A DNA stretch of 64,000 nt, taken from Cercozoa sp. M6MM (taxonomy: Eukaryota; Endomyxa: Ascetosporea). Location of the stretch: assembly GCA_040357565.1 (NCBI GenBank), contig JBDODJ010000003.1. One strand, given 5' to 3'. The notes under the pieces were generated by a model. That model was not told the origin of the DNA and did no database searches. It saw nothing but the letters and a program-made list of their open reading frames with translations. Shown here piece by piece: positions 1 through 11,984 of this stretch (its first letter is position 1; the number at the start of each line of letters is the position of its first letter). Made by a program: the position numbers and the translations under genes.

Positions 1-207
1 ACCTCGGCAGCAATGGCAGCCGCTGACATGTACCATCGTCGCAAAGACAGCAGCGACATGCCTCCGACTCAAGAGCCCAAATGAACGTGAGCCTCCGTTT
101 GCAACCGACGGTTCAAGTTCTTTTAACTGCTACTGCAGCTAGTACTAAATCCAGTTCAATAGTAGGTACAAAATCAATCTGTTCGTTCAGTTCGACGTCC
201 CTTCAGT

Positions 208-1872
208 TTAGAAAAGCGTGTAGAGCAGCTTGTCAACGGTGCCGTTCTTGGGGTTGATCTTGCCCTTGGTGGCCGTCTCCGTCATGTAGTCAATGACCTC
301 CTTGACCGTCTCAAAGTCGTCGCCCTTCTTCTGCAGCAGGAGGGCAGCGGCACCTGTCACACAACAGCACACACAGTAAATACATCCAGTGACACAAACC
401 TTGGGGAAAGGAGAGGTATAGCTTGAGGCACCAGCGACGTGCGGCGTGGCCATCGACGTGCCCGAGATCGTGAGCGTGCCCTTGGGCTCGGCGTCGTTCT
501 CCCACGGCTCGTTGAAGGTCGAGCGGATGGCGACGCCGGGCGCCAGGATGTCGACGCACGAGCCCCAGTTGCTGAACGAGGCCAGCGAGTCGTGAATGTC
601 CGTGGCACCCACCGTGAGCGCCTCCGGCGCCGAGGCCGGCGACACGTTGCAGGCGTTCTGGTTCTCGTTGCCGGCGGCAACGACGGGCACAACGCCCACC
701 TTGGCGAGCTCGGCAATCATGTCGTTCTCGGCCTTGGAGAACGGGCCGCCGAGCGACATCGAGACCACGGAGAACTTCTTGCCCGACGCAATGTGCTGGT
801 CGGCCACCCACTGCATGGCGTTCATGATGCCGAGCATCGAGCCGCCGCCCGTGCAGCCGAGTGCGCGCACGCCGATGAGGTTGACGTTCTTGGCGATGCC
901 GTAGTGCTCGGCACCGATCGAGCCGGCGCAGTGCGTGCCGTGCGCGTTGCAGTCAGTGCCGCAGCCACGCACCTGGCCGGGCTTCTTCTCGTCGCCAAAG
1001 AGGCCCGAGAAGCACGTGCCGTGCACGGCGCGGCCGCCAAAGTCGGCGTGCTTCGTGTTGATGCCCGTGTCGATCACGTAGACATCGACGCCCTCGCCCG
1101 TGGCCTCGTACTTGTACTTGTTGTCCAGCGGCAGGTCGCGCTGGTCCGAGCGGTCGACGCCTGTGCCACACCAACACAGAGTGCATCTACCAATCGAAAT
1201 GAGGACACGGAAGGACAGGCCTACCCCAGGCGCACGAGCCATCGCGATCGAAACAGGTCTGCACGCCCGACTCGGCAACGACCTCGCCGTCCTTGTGCAG
1301 GAAGGCCTCCTGGAAGGTCTTGACGACGCCCTCGATGTTGCTGTCGCGGCGCGGCTTGCGGCTCTTGCGGCCGCCCTTGTAGGCCCATCGGCCCTCGACC
1401 TGCACCTTGGTGGCCTGCTCGACGTAGGCGACACCCGGCAGCGAGCGGATCTTGTCAATGTCCGAGCGCTCAAAGTGACCCGTCGCGGCCATGAAGCGGT
1501 CGTTCAGGTTCAGGAAGTGCAGCTGCTCGACGTGCGAGCCGGCGGCAGAACGGATGGCGCCCTTGGCGGCATGGAACTGCGACACAGCCTCCTTGTCGAA
1601 CACCACGACGTAGGCGCCGTCGATCAGCTCGCTCACCGAGCCGAACTGCTCCAGCGGGGCAAGAGCGTTGGCGGCCGAGGCAGCTGCAACCAACAAACCG
1701 AACAGTCAAAGATCACTTGAAAAATCATCACGCAGCACACACAAAAAAAAAAAAAACGGCACGCGCCACGCGCGGGAAAAAACGCATGAACGCACACGCG
1801 AGTCGCGGAAATGCATCAACACGCTAACACTGAGCTGCTTGTACCGGCAAGAGCAGACAGAAGGAACTTCAT
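208..1872 (-). CDS. Secreted subtilisin-like serine protease (S8, proteinase K type)
   Basis: A preproprotease of four exons, approximately 1845-1872, 1225-1683, 432-1160 and 208-353 (complement). Exon 1 plus the start of exon 2 gives a signal peptide, MKFLLSALAAASAANA. It is followed by an I9-type inhibitor propeptide (blocks YVVVFDKEAVSQFH and SLPGVAYVEQ) and the peptidase S8 domain. The catalytic triad is visible as DTGIN (Asp), HGTHCAGS (His) and GTSMATPHVAG (Ser); the last block is completed only by joining exons 3 and 4, which supports that intron. The oxyanion Asn lies in AAGNENQNACN. Several Cys in the catalytic domain suggest disulfides, as in secreted proteinase K relatives. The protein starts at 1872 because the frame in exon 2 meets a stop just upstream and only a spliced first exon supplies Met and a hydrophobic core. 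About 316 bp separate this start from PUS3 on the other strand. Role inferred: extracellular or vacuolar protein degradation. Confidence 0.9.
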
Positions 1873-2188
1873 GTTAGTGCGATGAGAAAAAACACTCGTG
1901 TCAGTTGACAACGTTAAGAGCCCACTTGGTGAAGACTCACTAAACTACAATGCGATGCAGAGTTTGCGAAAGTTAGGGAGCGTGCCGGAGCAGAAATGCA
2001 GAAGTGCGATCCGTGGCTACAGAATCGTTTTACCGTTTTTTAAGGACGAGCCAAGATCCGAAAAAATACGATTGCGCGCAGCCCCCTACGTTCTGGGGCA
2101 CTTTGAGTGTCCATCTACGTTGAAAATACTGCGAGCACATCGCAGCGCCCTGCGGCGCCTTCGTATCTTAGTAGGACAATTTCAGACG
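1873..2188. promoter_or_regulatory. Divergent intergenic region between subtilisin and PUS3
   Basis: About 316 bp between two start codons on opposite strands. It must hold the promoters and 5' leaders of both genes. I see no TATA-like motif or other element I can name with confidence. Confidence 0.4.
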
Positions 2189-2822
2189 ATGAGTGATGCC
2201 ACCCCGTCGGCGAAGCCATTCGAGCAGCTCTCGCGCGAGGAGTTGCTCGAACTGGCACGATCGCAGGAGGAAAAAATTGTACCTTCGCGATACTGTCGCT
2301 TGCTGGCTAACATAGAAACGCTGGTGTGCAGGCACGACTGCGTCGCTTGCACGAACGTCCAGTGCAGCCGCAGCCGTCGGCGAAGCGAAGGAAGAAAAAG
2401 GCGCGAAAGCAGGTGTGTTTTTTCTGACGACTTTACTGTTTTGGAGATGCATTCTTGTGCAGATTGATTTCAGCACATGTCGCAAGCGCCACATTGCCGT
2501 GAAGTTCGCCTACATTGGCGAGAAGTACTACGGTCTGGCCATGCAGGACGGCTTCGACACCGTGGAGGGTAGGTCATGTTGTTTATACATCGGCATGTTT
2601 GTAATTTTCTGTCCGCGCGTAGGTCGACTGGTCAAGGCATGTCAGCAGGCGCAGTTGATCCCGACCGACGGTGACATGAACGCAGTGAACTGGTCGCGCA
2701 GTGGTCGCACCGACAAGGGCGTCTCGTCGCTGGGCAACGTCTTCTCGGCAGTGGTGCGATGCAAGGCCTCCACAGGTGTTGGTGTCGTCGGGGCTCAGTC
2801 TACGCAAGAAGAGGTGTGCATA

Positions 2823-2857
<35 letters not shown>

Positions 2858-4161
2858 GCATAAGTGTGTGTGCGTGTCTATGTGTGCAGAGCGAGATGGA
2901 CTACATTCGCATTCTCAACGGCATGCTTCCGCCCGACATTCGCTGCTTTGCGTGGGCACCAGTTCCTGCGAACTTCTCGGCTCGCTTTAGTTGCATCTCG
3001 CGGTGTTACAAGGTGCCTTTGCTTGCAGCTTGTGTGTGTGTGTATGTGTGTGGCTTGCAGTATTACTTCTTTGAGGACGGCATGGACATTGACGCTATGC
3101 GAGTGGCGGCAGGCAAGCTCGTTGGCACGCACGACTTCCGCAACCTGTGCAAGGCTGACGTGCGCGATGTGTCGCACTTTGTGCGCACACTGCACTCGTT
3201 TGAGGTGTCACTTCTTGCCTCTCTCCATGTGTCGTTGTTGATGTATACTTTGCCTGCAGGTCAGGAAGGCCACGGGGTCGCGAATGTCAGGTGTTGGACG
3301 GCAAGACGCGCTGTGGGAAGTGCAAATTTCGGGCAGTGGATTCTTGTACCACCAGGTAGCTTTCTGTACTGTGCGCTTCCACATAGTTTCCTTACTCTGT
3401 CTGTGCTGTGTTCCAAGGTCCGCATGATGATGGCCGTGCTGTTCCACGTGGGCCAGGGCAAGGAGTCGCCCGCGGTGGTCGATCAGCTGCTCGATGTGGC
3501 CAGGTACCCGTGCAGACCGCAGTACGACATGGCGAGCGACAAGCCTCTGCTCCTGTTCGACACTGTGTACGACAGCGACCTTGTCCGGTGGCGCGTCGAC
3601 CCAGATGCGCAGCTCAACGTGTTTCGTCTGTTTCACCGACAGTGGAGGGAACAAACTATCTCGCTCAAGTTGCACGACGTCGTGGCACAACATGCGCTCG
3701 GAAACTACCTGCTTGCCAAGGTGTCCTTGACTCCCTACTCCCGTGCCATGTGTCTCGCTATCTCGCTGTGTTGTAGGAGGGAAACCCGGGCTTGCAGTAC
3801 GACTTGACCGAGGTTTCGACCGACGTGGTTGATGGGAATCCGGACACTTTTACCGGCACTCAGCTGCGCCAGTGGCAGCGAAATCAGTCAAAGGCACGTC
3901 ATGTGTCTTTTTAAAGCACACAGCAAGTTGTTCACCCGTCGTTTCTGTGTGCAGAAACCGACTCCAATGATGGAAAGAAAGAAGGGCGACTCCTTGGTGG
4001 CGCAAGTGCGCAAACTCAAGCCCGATGAGAGACAGAGCTTTGATAACAAGCGCGCGACGCTTCGTTCGCACATGTGCGACCACAACGAGAATCTTTCGGA
4101 GCGCGAGCGCGCTCTCGTGCAATCCTTCCTTGACGAGACTGAACTCCAGGACACTCAGTAG
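2189..4161 (+). CDS. PUS3: tRNA pseudouridine(38/39) synthase, PUS3/Deg1 family
   Basis: TruA-fold enzyme that isomerises uridine 38/39 in the tRNA anticodon arm. Ten exons join in frame: 2189-2278, 2332-2412, 2463-2568, 2623-2813, 2890-3012, 3061-3204, 3260-3355, 3418-3720, 3777-3902, 3955-4161. The N-terminus begins MSDATPSAKPFEQLSREEL, then a Lys/Arg-rich linker. The family blocks follow in order: KFAYIGEKYYGLAMQ; the catalytic loop with the Asp nucleophile, SGRTDKGVSS; LPPDIRCFAWAPV; FSARFSC; the GTHDFRNLCK block; and GSGFLYHQVRMMMAVLFHVG, assembled across an intron. The C-terminal tail is short and charged. Intron 4 contains a (TA)n tract at 2823-2851. The gene converges on TBCE. Identification rests on several conserved blocks specific to the eukaryotic Deg1 branch. 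Confidence 0.93.
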
Positions 4162-4478
4162 CTATGCGTGCGCTCCACCTTGTAGCAATTCGATTGTCCG
4201 TAAACTCAAACTCAAACTCAAACTCAAACGTTTTCGTTGGATCGGATGCCCGGCCGTGGCGGGAGCTCAATATCGATTATAGTAGGAAACACGTTATCTT
4301 TTCTAAAACCGACTAAGTGGCGTGGTTTTTCCGCACCAGTCAGGGGTGAAGTTCGAGTTACGGTGCTATTTGATGGATGCTAATGTCGCTGTGTTGAAAG
4401 TTGTCACATGTGTCGTAACTAACTAACTCGAACTTCAGTCACGGTCAATCCTGATGTTGCAGCAATATTTCCGTGTCG
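4162..4478. other. Convergent intergenic region with an AAACTC hexamer repeat
   Basis: Space between the stop codons of PUS3 and TBCE. It contains about five tandem AAACTC units at 4201-4229 and an AACTAACTAACT run near 4417-4430 resembling the tail of the dispersed repeat described below. No gene is seen. Confidence 0.5.
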
Positions 4479-7275
4479 TTAGTCACACCAAAGTACGTTA
4501 GCTGGCGTTCTGTCCATGCAAGTCGAATACAAGGTGCCAGTGGACCAAAAAATGAGGGAGCTGATGCTACCACTGTCCTGCGCGGGGTTAAGCACCTGTG
4601 GCAATGAACCGCTGCCCGGCTGTTTTAGCGTGATGTACTAAACAAAGTGAGGTGAGTCAGATGTCTTTCTATCAAACTAACGAAACAAGAGCGAAAATGT
4701 ACCTGTTGAGAAGGACGCGTCCCAAACAGTTTCTTTAGCACCACCTGCAACTGGTGCAGCGTCATCCGCAGAGGAACTTTCTTCTTCAGCACAGCTCTGT
4801 ACTCGCAAACAGCAGCATACTGACTTGACAACAAGTGCACAACGAAAGTACCTTTCAGTGCCGAAGGCATCGCTATGCTCGTCCAAACACACAAAGGAAA
4901 CAGTCGCCACTCGGAGCAGTCCACTTCGTTGAGATGTCGTTTCTTCTGCAGAGTGATTCGTTAGACAACCCCAAGAAACGGCACCAAGAATGCTACGTTG
5001 TTGAGGCCGACCGTGAATTGAACACAGCTCATCGAAGCGAAAGCACTGGGCAAAAAAAAAAAGCGACTACATATATAGCGAAATATTTTAACTTAAAAGG
5101 TACCTGTTCGGGGTGCTGATGTAGCAAACATCGTTGCAGGTACAGCCGTTCGGCATCACTGCGTTCTCTCTCAGTCACGACACTCTTGTTTAACACTGCA
5201 TAGCTAAACATAAGTAGTACGACAAGACACAGATAGAGTACCATTGACGGACTTAAGACGCGCAAGAACTTCGCCACGAGCATACGTTAGACCGCCTCTG
5301 TTGGCGCAAAAGGTAGTGAACACTTGCTCATTTCTTTCCAGGAACCACAGTACTCTTGTTTTAACTTCTCGAAAAACGGAGTGGCGGAACATCGCAGATC
5401 AGTCAAACTCTGCAACTGAGCGAGTGCTTCGATGTCAGCAACATCTGCTTTTGCAAATTTCAAACATAAAAATGAACGTGTGTTGGTGAACAAACTGAAC
5501 CCACCACCAATTTGAGTTCCTTTCAGCCAAAGTCGCTCTAGCGACACCATAGTGTCGGAAGCGAGCTGTGCGTTTCCCAGGTCCTCTAGACCCGAGCCGT
5601 CCGCGCGGATCCATTTGCTGATCACCAACGAAAATAAAACTACAAGAATCACAAAATAAAGGGTACAGCTTTGGAAGTTGGCCGACAGTGGAAGTTAAAG
5701 AAGCAAACAAATGCAAATTTTTGCATTCAGCAATGTCGAAAATTTCCAACTGCAGAAAATCAGGTTGAGGACCTTTAATTTAGTTTTAAACAAAAGCAAA
5801 GTACACAAGGCAAATCTGCATTGGCGAAAAGCGACACGAAATCGTCATCAACGACGTCGGAAGCACTCAAACTGAGTTCCTTTAGGCCCTGAGCGAGTTG
5901 CCAATTAACCATTTCATTTAAACGTTTACTCGATAAATGTTGTGATGTACCTGCAAAGCACCACAGGTCCAGAGTTCGTGCACGACACGGCAAGCGTCGG
6001 GCACTCGGACCAACGAGAGCGATTTCACTTTCTTCCACTTGTCTGTATTCGGTGCATTCAACGGGTATAGAGCATTCACAAAATTCGATGTCTAATACCC
6101 AATGTTGGAGCCTTAAGAACGGCATCGAGCGTGTCGAAACGCATGAAGCTGTCACTCACGTCGACTTCGACAACGCCGCATTCCACGAGTGCGTGCACAT
6201 GCTTCCAGTCCTATTGTACAAAATTGTAACAACAGGTAATTACAGTTCAAAAATTGAAACGAAGGACAGTACACTCAACAGAGAATCACGCAACGACACG
6301 TGCTTTAAGTTGCCGCACGTTTCGCTCAGTGACTCGGCGCATACACTGCTGACCCCTGAGCACACGCACGGGCATGTCTTTGTGTTTGAAAAAAGAAATA
6401 ACAAACCAGACTCCGGCGGAATGGAAACAAAACTGAGTCGCGATAGCTGTGCTTGCATCTGTCTGGTCTCTTCTTCGCCCACAAACTCGACTTGCTACAA
6501 CAGAGGCAATTCCCGAAAGTCTATCAGTATCACAATCTCAGTTTTTTGAGATACGACTTTGAAACAGCCGTCGTTGCTTTGCAAGTCTGCAACGGCATCT
6601 TCTCCACTACATACACACGCACATGTTAAAAAATCAAGAAGAGCAAAAAGTCAGAAGTACGACAGTGCGTGCTCACTCTGTCGCAGGTGCGCAAAGTGTG
6701 ACACGGCAGAGCCACGTGCCAGCACATATCTCTCCTGACGCAACGACTCGTCCGCCTGTGCCAAACAAGACACATACAAACAAAAACATTAGTACATCAG
6801 AGAGTACTTCAGCTGCGTAGCGCTCTCGAATCGCTTGTGTCAAAGAGACGCCTTTCTTCACTGCATTCTCAAAGCAAGGCTGTTTTCATACATTGGAAGA
6901 CATGCTTTCAGTACACTTGTGAGCACGCACAAAGCTGCCATGCAAGGGGGCACATTCAAAAAGACGGTGCTCAATTTTTCTGCGCGTTTACTCGTAAGAT
7001 TCGAAAGAGTCAACACAAGAGAACAAACACCCTTGAGCAAATGTGCCGTCGTGCTTGCCGCGTGGCAGGTCCCATTCCACGCCTGCGTGCAGGCGCTGCT
7101 TTTTGGCACCACTTGCGCCACTTTGCTCTTCGGACGAAGGCAGCGGTCCTAGGTAGCGGACGGTGCCTTTGTACCCACCTGCAAAGCGTACAGACTCGTG
7201 AAAAATCCTGCTTGATGGAGAAATGATACCCTTGCAATGCCGGACCCGATCGTTGAGTTCTAAAACAGTCACCAT
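4479..7275 (-). CDS. TBCE: Tubulin-specific chaperone E (CAP-Gly, LRR, ubiquitin-like)
   Basis: Cofactor E of the tubulin folding pathway, which with cofactors C and D releases assembly-competent alpha/beta-tubulin. The start at 7275 gives MVTVLELNDRVRHCK; joining exons produces an N-terminal CAP-Gly domain with GYKGTVRYLGPLP, GVEWD.PRGKHDGTFAQG and a small exon near 6940-6995 reading RLFECAPLHGSFV. Next comes KKGVSLTQAIRERYAAE, equivalent to the family's link after CAP-Gly. The middle (about 6480-5250) holds leucine-rich-repeat exons, for example SLERLWLKGTQIG, LCLKFAKADVADIEALAQLQ and GLKELSLSASDVVDDDFVSL. The C-terminus has a ubiquitin-like domain (VPLRMTLHQLQVVLKKLFG), and a last exon from 4637 down to TAA at 4479 carries its final strands (SISSLIFWSTGTLYS). 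Domain order matches TBCE and not other CAP-Gly proteins. Exon borders inside the LRR region are uncertain. Confidence 0.85.
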
Positions 7276-7363
7276 AGATGCTAGCGTATAGTAACACACG
7301 CCTGCACTAGTTTTTGTACAGTACTGTGCATAAACGCCCATTTGATTTTTTTCTTCAGTATGC

Positions 7364-8443
7364 TTATTCGTGCAGCTTAACACTCTTCGATTTGGTGACA
7401 TCATGAGTCTGCCAAGCCGATATGGTGATACAATGTTTATCTATCTCAATTGTAAATTTACAGTCTAGGGCGCTAGCACGATTTCCACAGTCCTCTTTCG
7501 CATCCTCTCTCCCGCCTCTTCTTGTGACTGGCACTGACAGACTCGAGGATCCGCCTACGAGCATTCGGGTACCAACTGAAGAGATTGTGTCTTTTTGACG
7601 GTGCAAGAAAAGGTCTGAGTGCACCTGTAGTCGTTTATATCGAGCGCACATGGCACTGTTGCGCATCGTCTCGTACAACGCGTCGACGACGCCAATACAA
7701 AGATGTGCCATTTCGTGCAAGTTGTGGTCGTCGTGTTCATTGTACACATGGAGGTGTGCGTGTCCTGCCACCGGGTACTTTTTCCTACAGTACTCCTTCA
7801 TCGCTTGCACGGCCGCTTTGTCGCATCTCTCTTTGTGCGACACCTTCATGCCTGCAAAGCAACTGACTGCATCCCCTTTCATCAGTGAGTATGTGATATA
7901 CCAACGTGAGCACACTGCGAAACGTAGCACCTCAAGTGGTGTTGGCACACTCGTTCGAACTTGTGTTGCATTACGCTGAGAATGTGTTGGTAGCGGTACC
8001 TTTTTTGTCAGAACATCTGATTCTAAATAAGATACCTCGCGTGTCCGTGAATCCAGTGGTTCTCCACGCAATCGCCATTTGCCAACTCACCAGCAATTGT
8101 GTCCAGGTTCCTGCGCTCTTTGAACTCGGCGATATGGGAAATTGATGCGATGACCAAGTACCACGTATAATTGACGTGGACCAGTCGCATCGAGGTGTCA
8201 CCGTCGCACACAGTTTTCACGACATCCGACATCAGACACGGCGCGTGCGACAGGTGACCGTGAGCTAACAGGTGTCCATGATGCCACACAAAGTTTCCTG
8301 CCATTTGCAACCAGGAATTCATACGGCACGCACGGGAGGAATTGCAGCATACCCGTATTTGCAGGATTTGGGTATCGAAAACTTGAGGAGCCGTTGCACC
8401 ACTGTGCCAGCAACAAGATGCAAAACGCCACCGAGGTCATCAT
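7364..8443 (-). CDS. Secreted histidine-rich protein of unknown family
   Basis: Three exons (8353-8443, 8091-8297, 7364-7851, complement) join in frame to give about 261 residues. The N-terminus, MMTSVAFCILLLAQWCNG, is a clear signal peptide. The mature part is rich in His clusters: FVWHHGHLLAHGHLSHAPC early on, and GHAHLHVYNEHDDHNLHEMA with CIGVVDALYETMR later. There is one NYT N-glycosylation sequon and several Cys. Intron 2 uses a consensus GTGAGT donor; reading through it meets a stop. I do not recognise the family. The His spacing suggests metal binding (inference), and the fold of zinc-dependent phospholipases or nucleases was considered but their diagnostic motifs are absent. It lies 88 bp upstream of TBCE on the same strand. 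Confidence 0.6.
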
Positions 8444-8895
8444 ACGGCCATATCACAGTCTTACCGCAGGGAACACGTCAAAAGTTGCTTGCTTTTCACG
8501 GCAGTAACCCCAAATGAGAAACGCTCCCGTCAATCACAATGCAAGCTGACTGAACGAACGAAGTACCGACCTTGAAGAAGATGTCGTCCTGGGGAACGTA
8601 AAAACGGGAGTTGGATAGCTCCGCTTTAAGCGAGAGGTGGACTACGGCCATGCGCTTGTGACGTGACCACCCCAGGACTGAGCTAACCAACTGACTGAAC
8701 GAAATGAAATTAAACGAACGGCGCGGAAGCGACGCGAAACGAAAGCTGCCGTGCACCGAATGTCGCGTCGCGTCGTGCATTAATCGGGTCTAACGCAACG
8801 ACATAACCTAGGCGAGGTATTTCGGTTGCAAACTGATGGATAAAAAGCTGCGCTGCCGTGCCGCTGCCATGCCGTGCGTGTCAGCGCGAGCGGGG
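8444..8895. other. Intergenic region holding copy 1 of a dispersed repeat
   Basis: Between the His-rich orphan and the sugar transporter stop codon. Apart from the repeat copy at 8606-8678 and its tail of AACT-like units to about 8720, no gene is supported. Confidence 0.5.
8606..8678 (+). repeat. Dispersed structured element, copy 1
   Basis: About 71-73 bp matching copies at 16767-16839 and, inverted and partial, 27552-27606. Shared core CGGCCATGCGCTTGTGA. Two short stems can be drawn: CTT/GAG around the loop TAAGC, and GGTGG/CCACC enclosing the core. The copy is followed by a tail of CTAAC/AACTGA units. Orientation of transcription is unknown. Confidence 0.7.
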
Positions 8896-9789
8896 TCACG
8901 AGTCCTCGTTCGACTCGTCGGCGGCAATCACAAACATGCCAGTGACGGCGTCAATGGAAGCAAGCGTTCGAGCCTCGTGCACACTGCCGCCGTCGTCGTC
9001 GCTGTCGAAGTCGTCGACGTGCTCGCTCTCGTGCTCCGTGGTCGACGTGAAATCCGACGCCAGCGAGCGAGCAGGCTGCACAACAAAAGGAAACTGATCG
9101 AAGCGGGCTGAAGTTTCTGAAACAGGTGCACACACCCTTCCGTGCGCATTGAGTGGCACAGCAGTCTCCACAGGCGATGCTGGCCTCGCGCTCCGTTTGT
9201 TCGTCTTTCGGTGGCCGTGCACGTCGCACTTGCCGAGAGCAATATACCGCAGCAGTCGCAGGATCTGCGGAAAACTCTTGCCGCGCGTTTCCGGCACCTG
9301 CAGACAGAGGAGTGCCAAGACTAAAACGCCGCTTAACAACTCAGGAGGCTACCAGTCGCAGCACGAACAGCACGCTCAGCACGCCGATCCAGAAGTAAAA
9401 GAAGAAGGCATTCTGCCACATCAGAGTGGAAGATAACGGGGATGGAGGGTAATGGGGTAGGGAGAGGAAAGAGTGGAGGGGGGGGGGGGGACAAGTGAAA
9501 CTACGCCATCGCCGAGGCCCTTGGAGAGCGAGAGGAAAGTGATGGCGACGAGGCCACTCGTGACGCGGTTCAGCGAGGTCGCCAGCGACATTGCGCGCCC
9601 GCGGATCTCCAACGGGAAGATCTCGCTCAGTAACATCCTTTCATGCACACATTATATAGATAAATAAAAATAAATCAACAAACAAGTAGATGTGCATATA
9701 TATATATATATATATAAATACAAATTAACGTATAATACATTTATATAAAAATGTACAAAAATTATACATAAACTATACAAAAACATAGA

Positions 9790-9823
<34 letters not shown>

Positions 9824-11620
9824 CCACACGACGGGACCCAAGCCGACCGAGAAGCCGATCATAAAGAGCGACATGGACGACAGCAACGCCAGCACCGGCA
9901 GCTCCAGCCAGAAGCACAGCGACAGCGCCAGCAGCGACACCGAACACATCGTCGTCGATATCAACTGCAACCGGCGGATAAAGGGCAGTGGGGAGGGGGA
10001 GAATAGAGACACACCAGCAGTCGCCGACGGCCAAAGTAATGATCAGCAGTGAAGGTAGCCACCAGTATGGTAAGTGTCTTGGCCAAGCCAACCACCAAGT
10101 TGGCCCGCAGTCGCGCGTCCAGCGACTCTAATCCCGCACGCTTCAAACTGTAGGGGGTTAAAGCGAGGTAAGGGATTAAGAAGTAAAGGGAGAGGGGTAT
10201 ATCAGCGCGCCTACATGGCAGGCGTGTAGTAGACGATGGCTTCGGAACCGCAGGCTTGCTGCAGAATGCCGATGCCACAGCCGAGCAGAACAATGTGTCT
10301 CAGCACCCTTGTTCGCGGACACTATATCCATACATACGTACATATAGTCCATGGTACAGTCCACATGTACAGTTCATATGTACAGTCCTATGTACCAGAA
10401 TGTCCTTCCATTTAAAGGAAGACTCAGCACGCTGCCGCTGCAGCACGTCGGCGGCGGCCTTGTCCAGCGCCGTCTGCAGCGTCACCGCGTCGCACCGATG
10501 CGTCCGCTGCATCGATGCCTCCGCCTGCCGCAGTTCGCCCTTGCTCACCTATCTCGGGGGGGGGGGAGAGGGGTAGGGGTAAGGAGTAAGGCGGGGTAAG
10601 AGGGGCAAGGGGTAAGGCCTACCAAGTAGTAGGGTGACTCGGGCAGCAGCAGCAGCATCAGCAGAATCACGCAACCCGGCGCTGCACCGGCGCCGAGCAT
10701 CCAACGCCAGCCCGTTTCCAGCGGCAACTCATTGTGCAGCAACAATGCCACACTACGGGGGGGGGGGGGTAAGAGGGAGATATATGGGTAAATGGACCTA
10801 CATGTATCCTAGCAAGATGCCGGCATTGATGCTGATTTCGGCAAAGGAAACGAAGCGGCCTCGTGCGCCTGGTGGACACAGTTCCGACACGTACAGTGGG
10901 GCCACCACACTACATGAGGCAAGGAGTAAAGGGAGCAAGGGAGTAAGAAGCTGCGATACATGCCACCACCGACGCCGAGACCCACGACACTGCACCAAAG
11001 ATCCACCATAGTTTACACCGCCCAAGTAAAAAAAGTCTGTGCATACATTCGACCCAGCAGAAGCATGCCGAACATTCGCGCACTCGCCATCAGCAGCGAG
11101 CCTCTACAGAAATACAAGCGATAAGGGGTAAGGGGTAAGGGTAAGGGTAAAGAGGGTAAAGGAGGGAACACACGCAATGAAGCACACAGCGCCGAAAGCA
11201 ACGCCGTTGCGACGACCGAAGTTGTCGGACAACTTGCCTGCCTACAAATACGTGTGTCCACGAGGGGTAAGGGGGAGGTAGGGGGTAAAACTACCACGAT
11301 AGCACCAATCGGTGCGACCAGGTTCATGCTGCCCATGATGACTTCCTTCTGCGTGTCCGTGTAGCCCTCACTCTGCACATAACTCACACCACAGAACTAC
11401 GGAGCTAAACCACCAAACAGTACCTGCTCGATGAGCTCAATAGCACCCGACATGATGCCAATGTCGTAGCCCAGCAGAATCTGCGAAAGCAACAGATAAG
11501 GAACAAAAGGCAGACAGGAGGGCAAGGCACACTCGACAGCGACGCCATCAGTGCGGCGACCCACATGAACTTTGTCGGCGACACATCGCGCAGGTCCGAC
11601 GACTGCCTTGCACACCGCAT
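8896..11620 (-). CDS. MFS sugar transporter (sugar porter family)
   Basis: A 12-transmembrane major-facilitator sugar/H+ symporter or uniporter, at the plasma membrane or vacuole. About a dozen exons. The start at 11620 gives MRCARQSSDLRDVSPTKFMW, then TM1 and LLGYDIGIMSGAI, which appears once the donor is taken after the SS codons. Other signatures in order: GKLSDNFGRRNGVAFGAV (loop 2-3), APLYVSELCPPGARGRFVS, GWRWMLGAGAAPG, LPESPYYLV (PESPR-type motif at the end of TM6), GCGIGILQQACGSEAIVYYT, FTADHYFGRRRLL, LLSEIFPLEIRGRAMSLA and VPETRGKSFPQI. The C-terminal tail of about 110 residues is polar and acidic (DDFDSDDDGG), which is long for the family. Introns contain strongly pyrimidine-rich sense-strand repeats and (TA)n tracts at about 9694-9715 and 9789-9820. 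Substrate cannot be read from the sequence. Confidence 0.88.
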
Positions 11621-11984
11621 TAAGGCACTGACAGGAGTATTGTGAAGTTAGCAAACAGAAAAACGCACCGATTGTGAAGATCGCTGTGTCAACAACTGGG
11701 AACCTACATCGTCATCGACCAACATTGGGCCGAGAAACCTCGTGCTCCACCAGCTTTGTGCTAGTTACTGTGCCTAATGGTGCCTCACGGTAATTCTCGG
11801 TGCGTTAGAGTGATACTTAACTACTCTAACAACTCAAAAGGTCGCGCTCCACTTTGGCTACGGGAATGGCAAAGGGTTTTGCCGTTTTTTGTGCAAACTC
11901 AGCTTTTCGTGCAGGTATCGATAGGATTAAACAGGGTTAACATGACACTTCTTGGACGAACAGAAACAGCACGCGGCAGCTCGA
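11621..11984. other. Intergenic space between transporter start and GSS stop
   Basis: Both flanking genes are on the minus strand, so this should hold the transporter promoter and leader and the GSS 3' end. I see no gene or repeat in it. Confidence 0.4.

Noticed and set aside
439-1323. Long open frame antisense to the subtilisin exons.
   Set aside because: It mirrors the codon structure of the protease gene on the other strand and has no domain; GC-rich coding often leaves such shadows.
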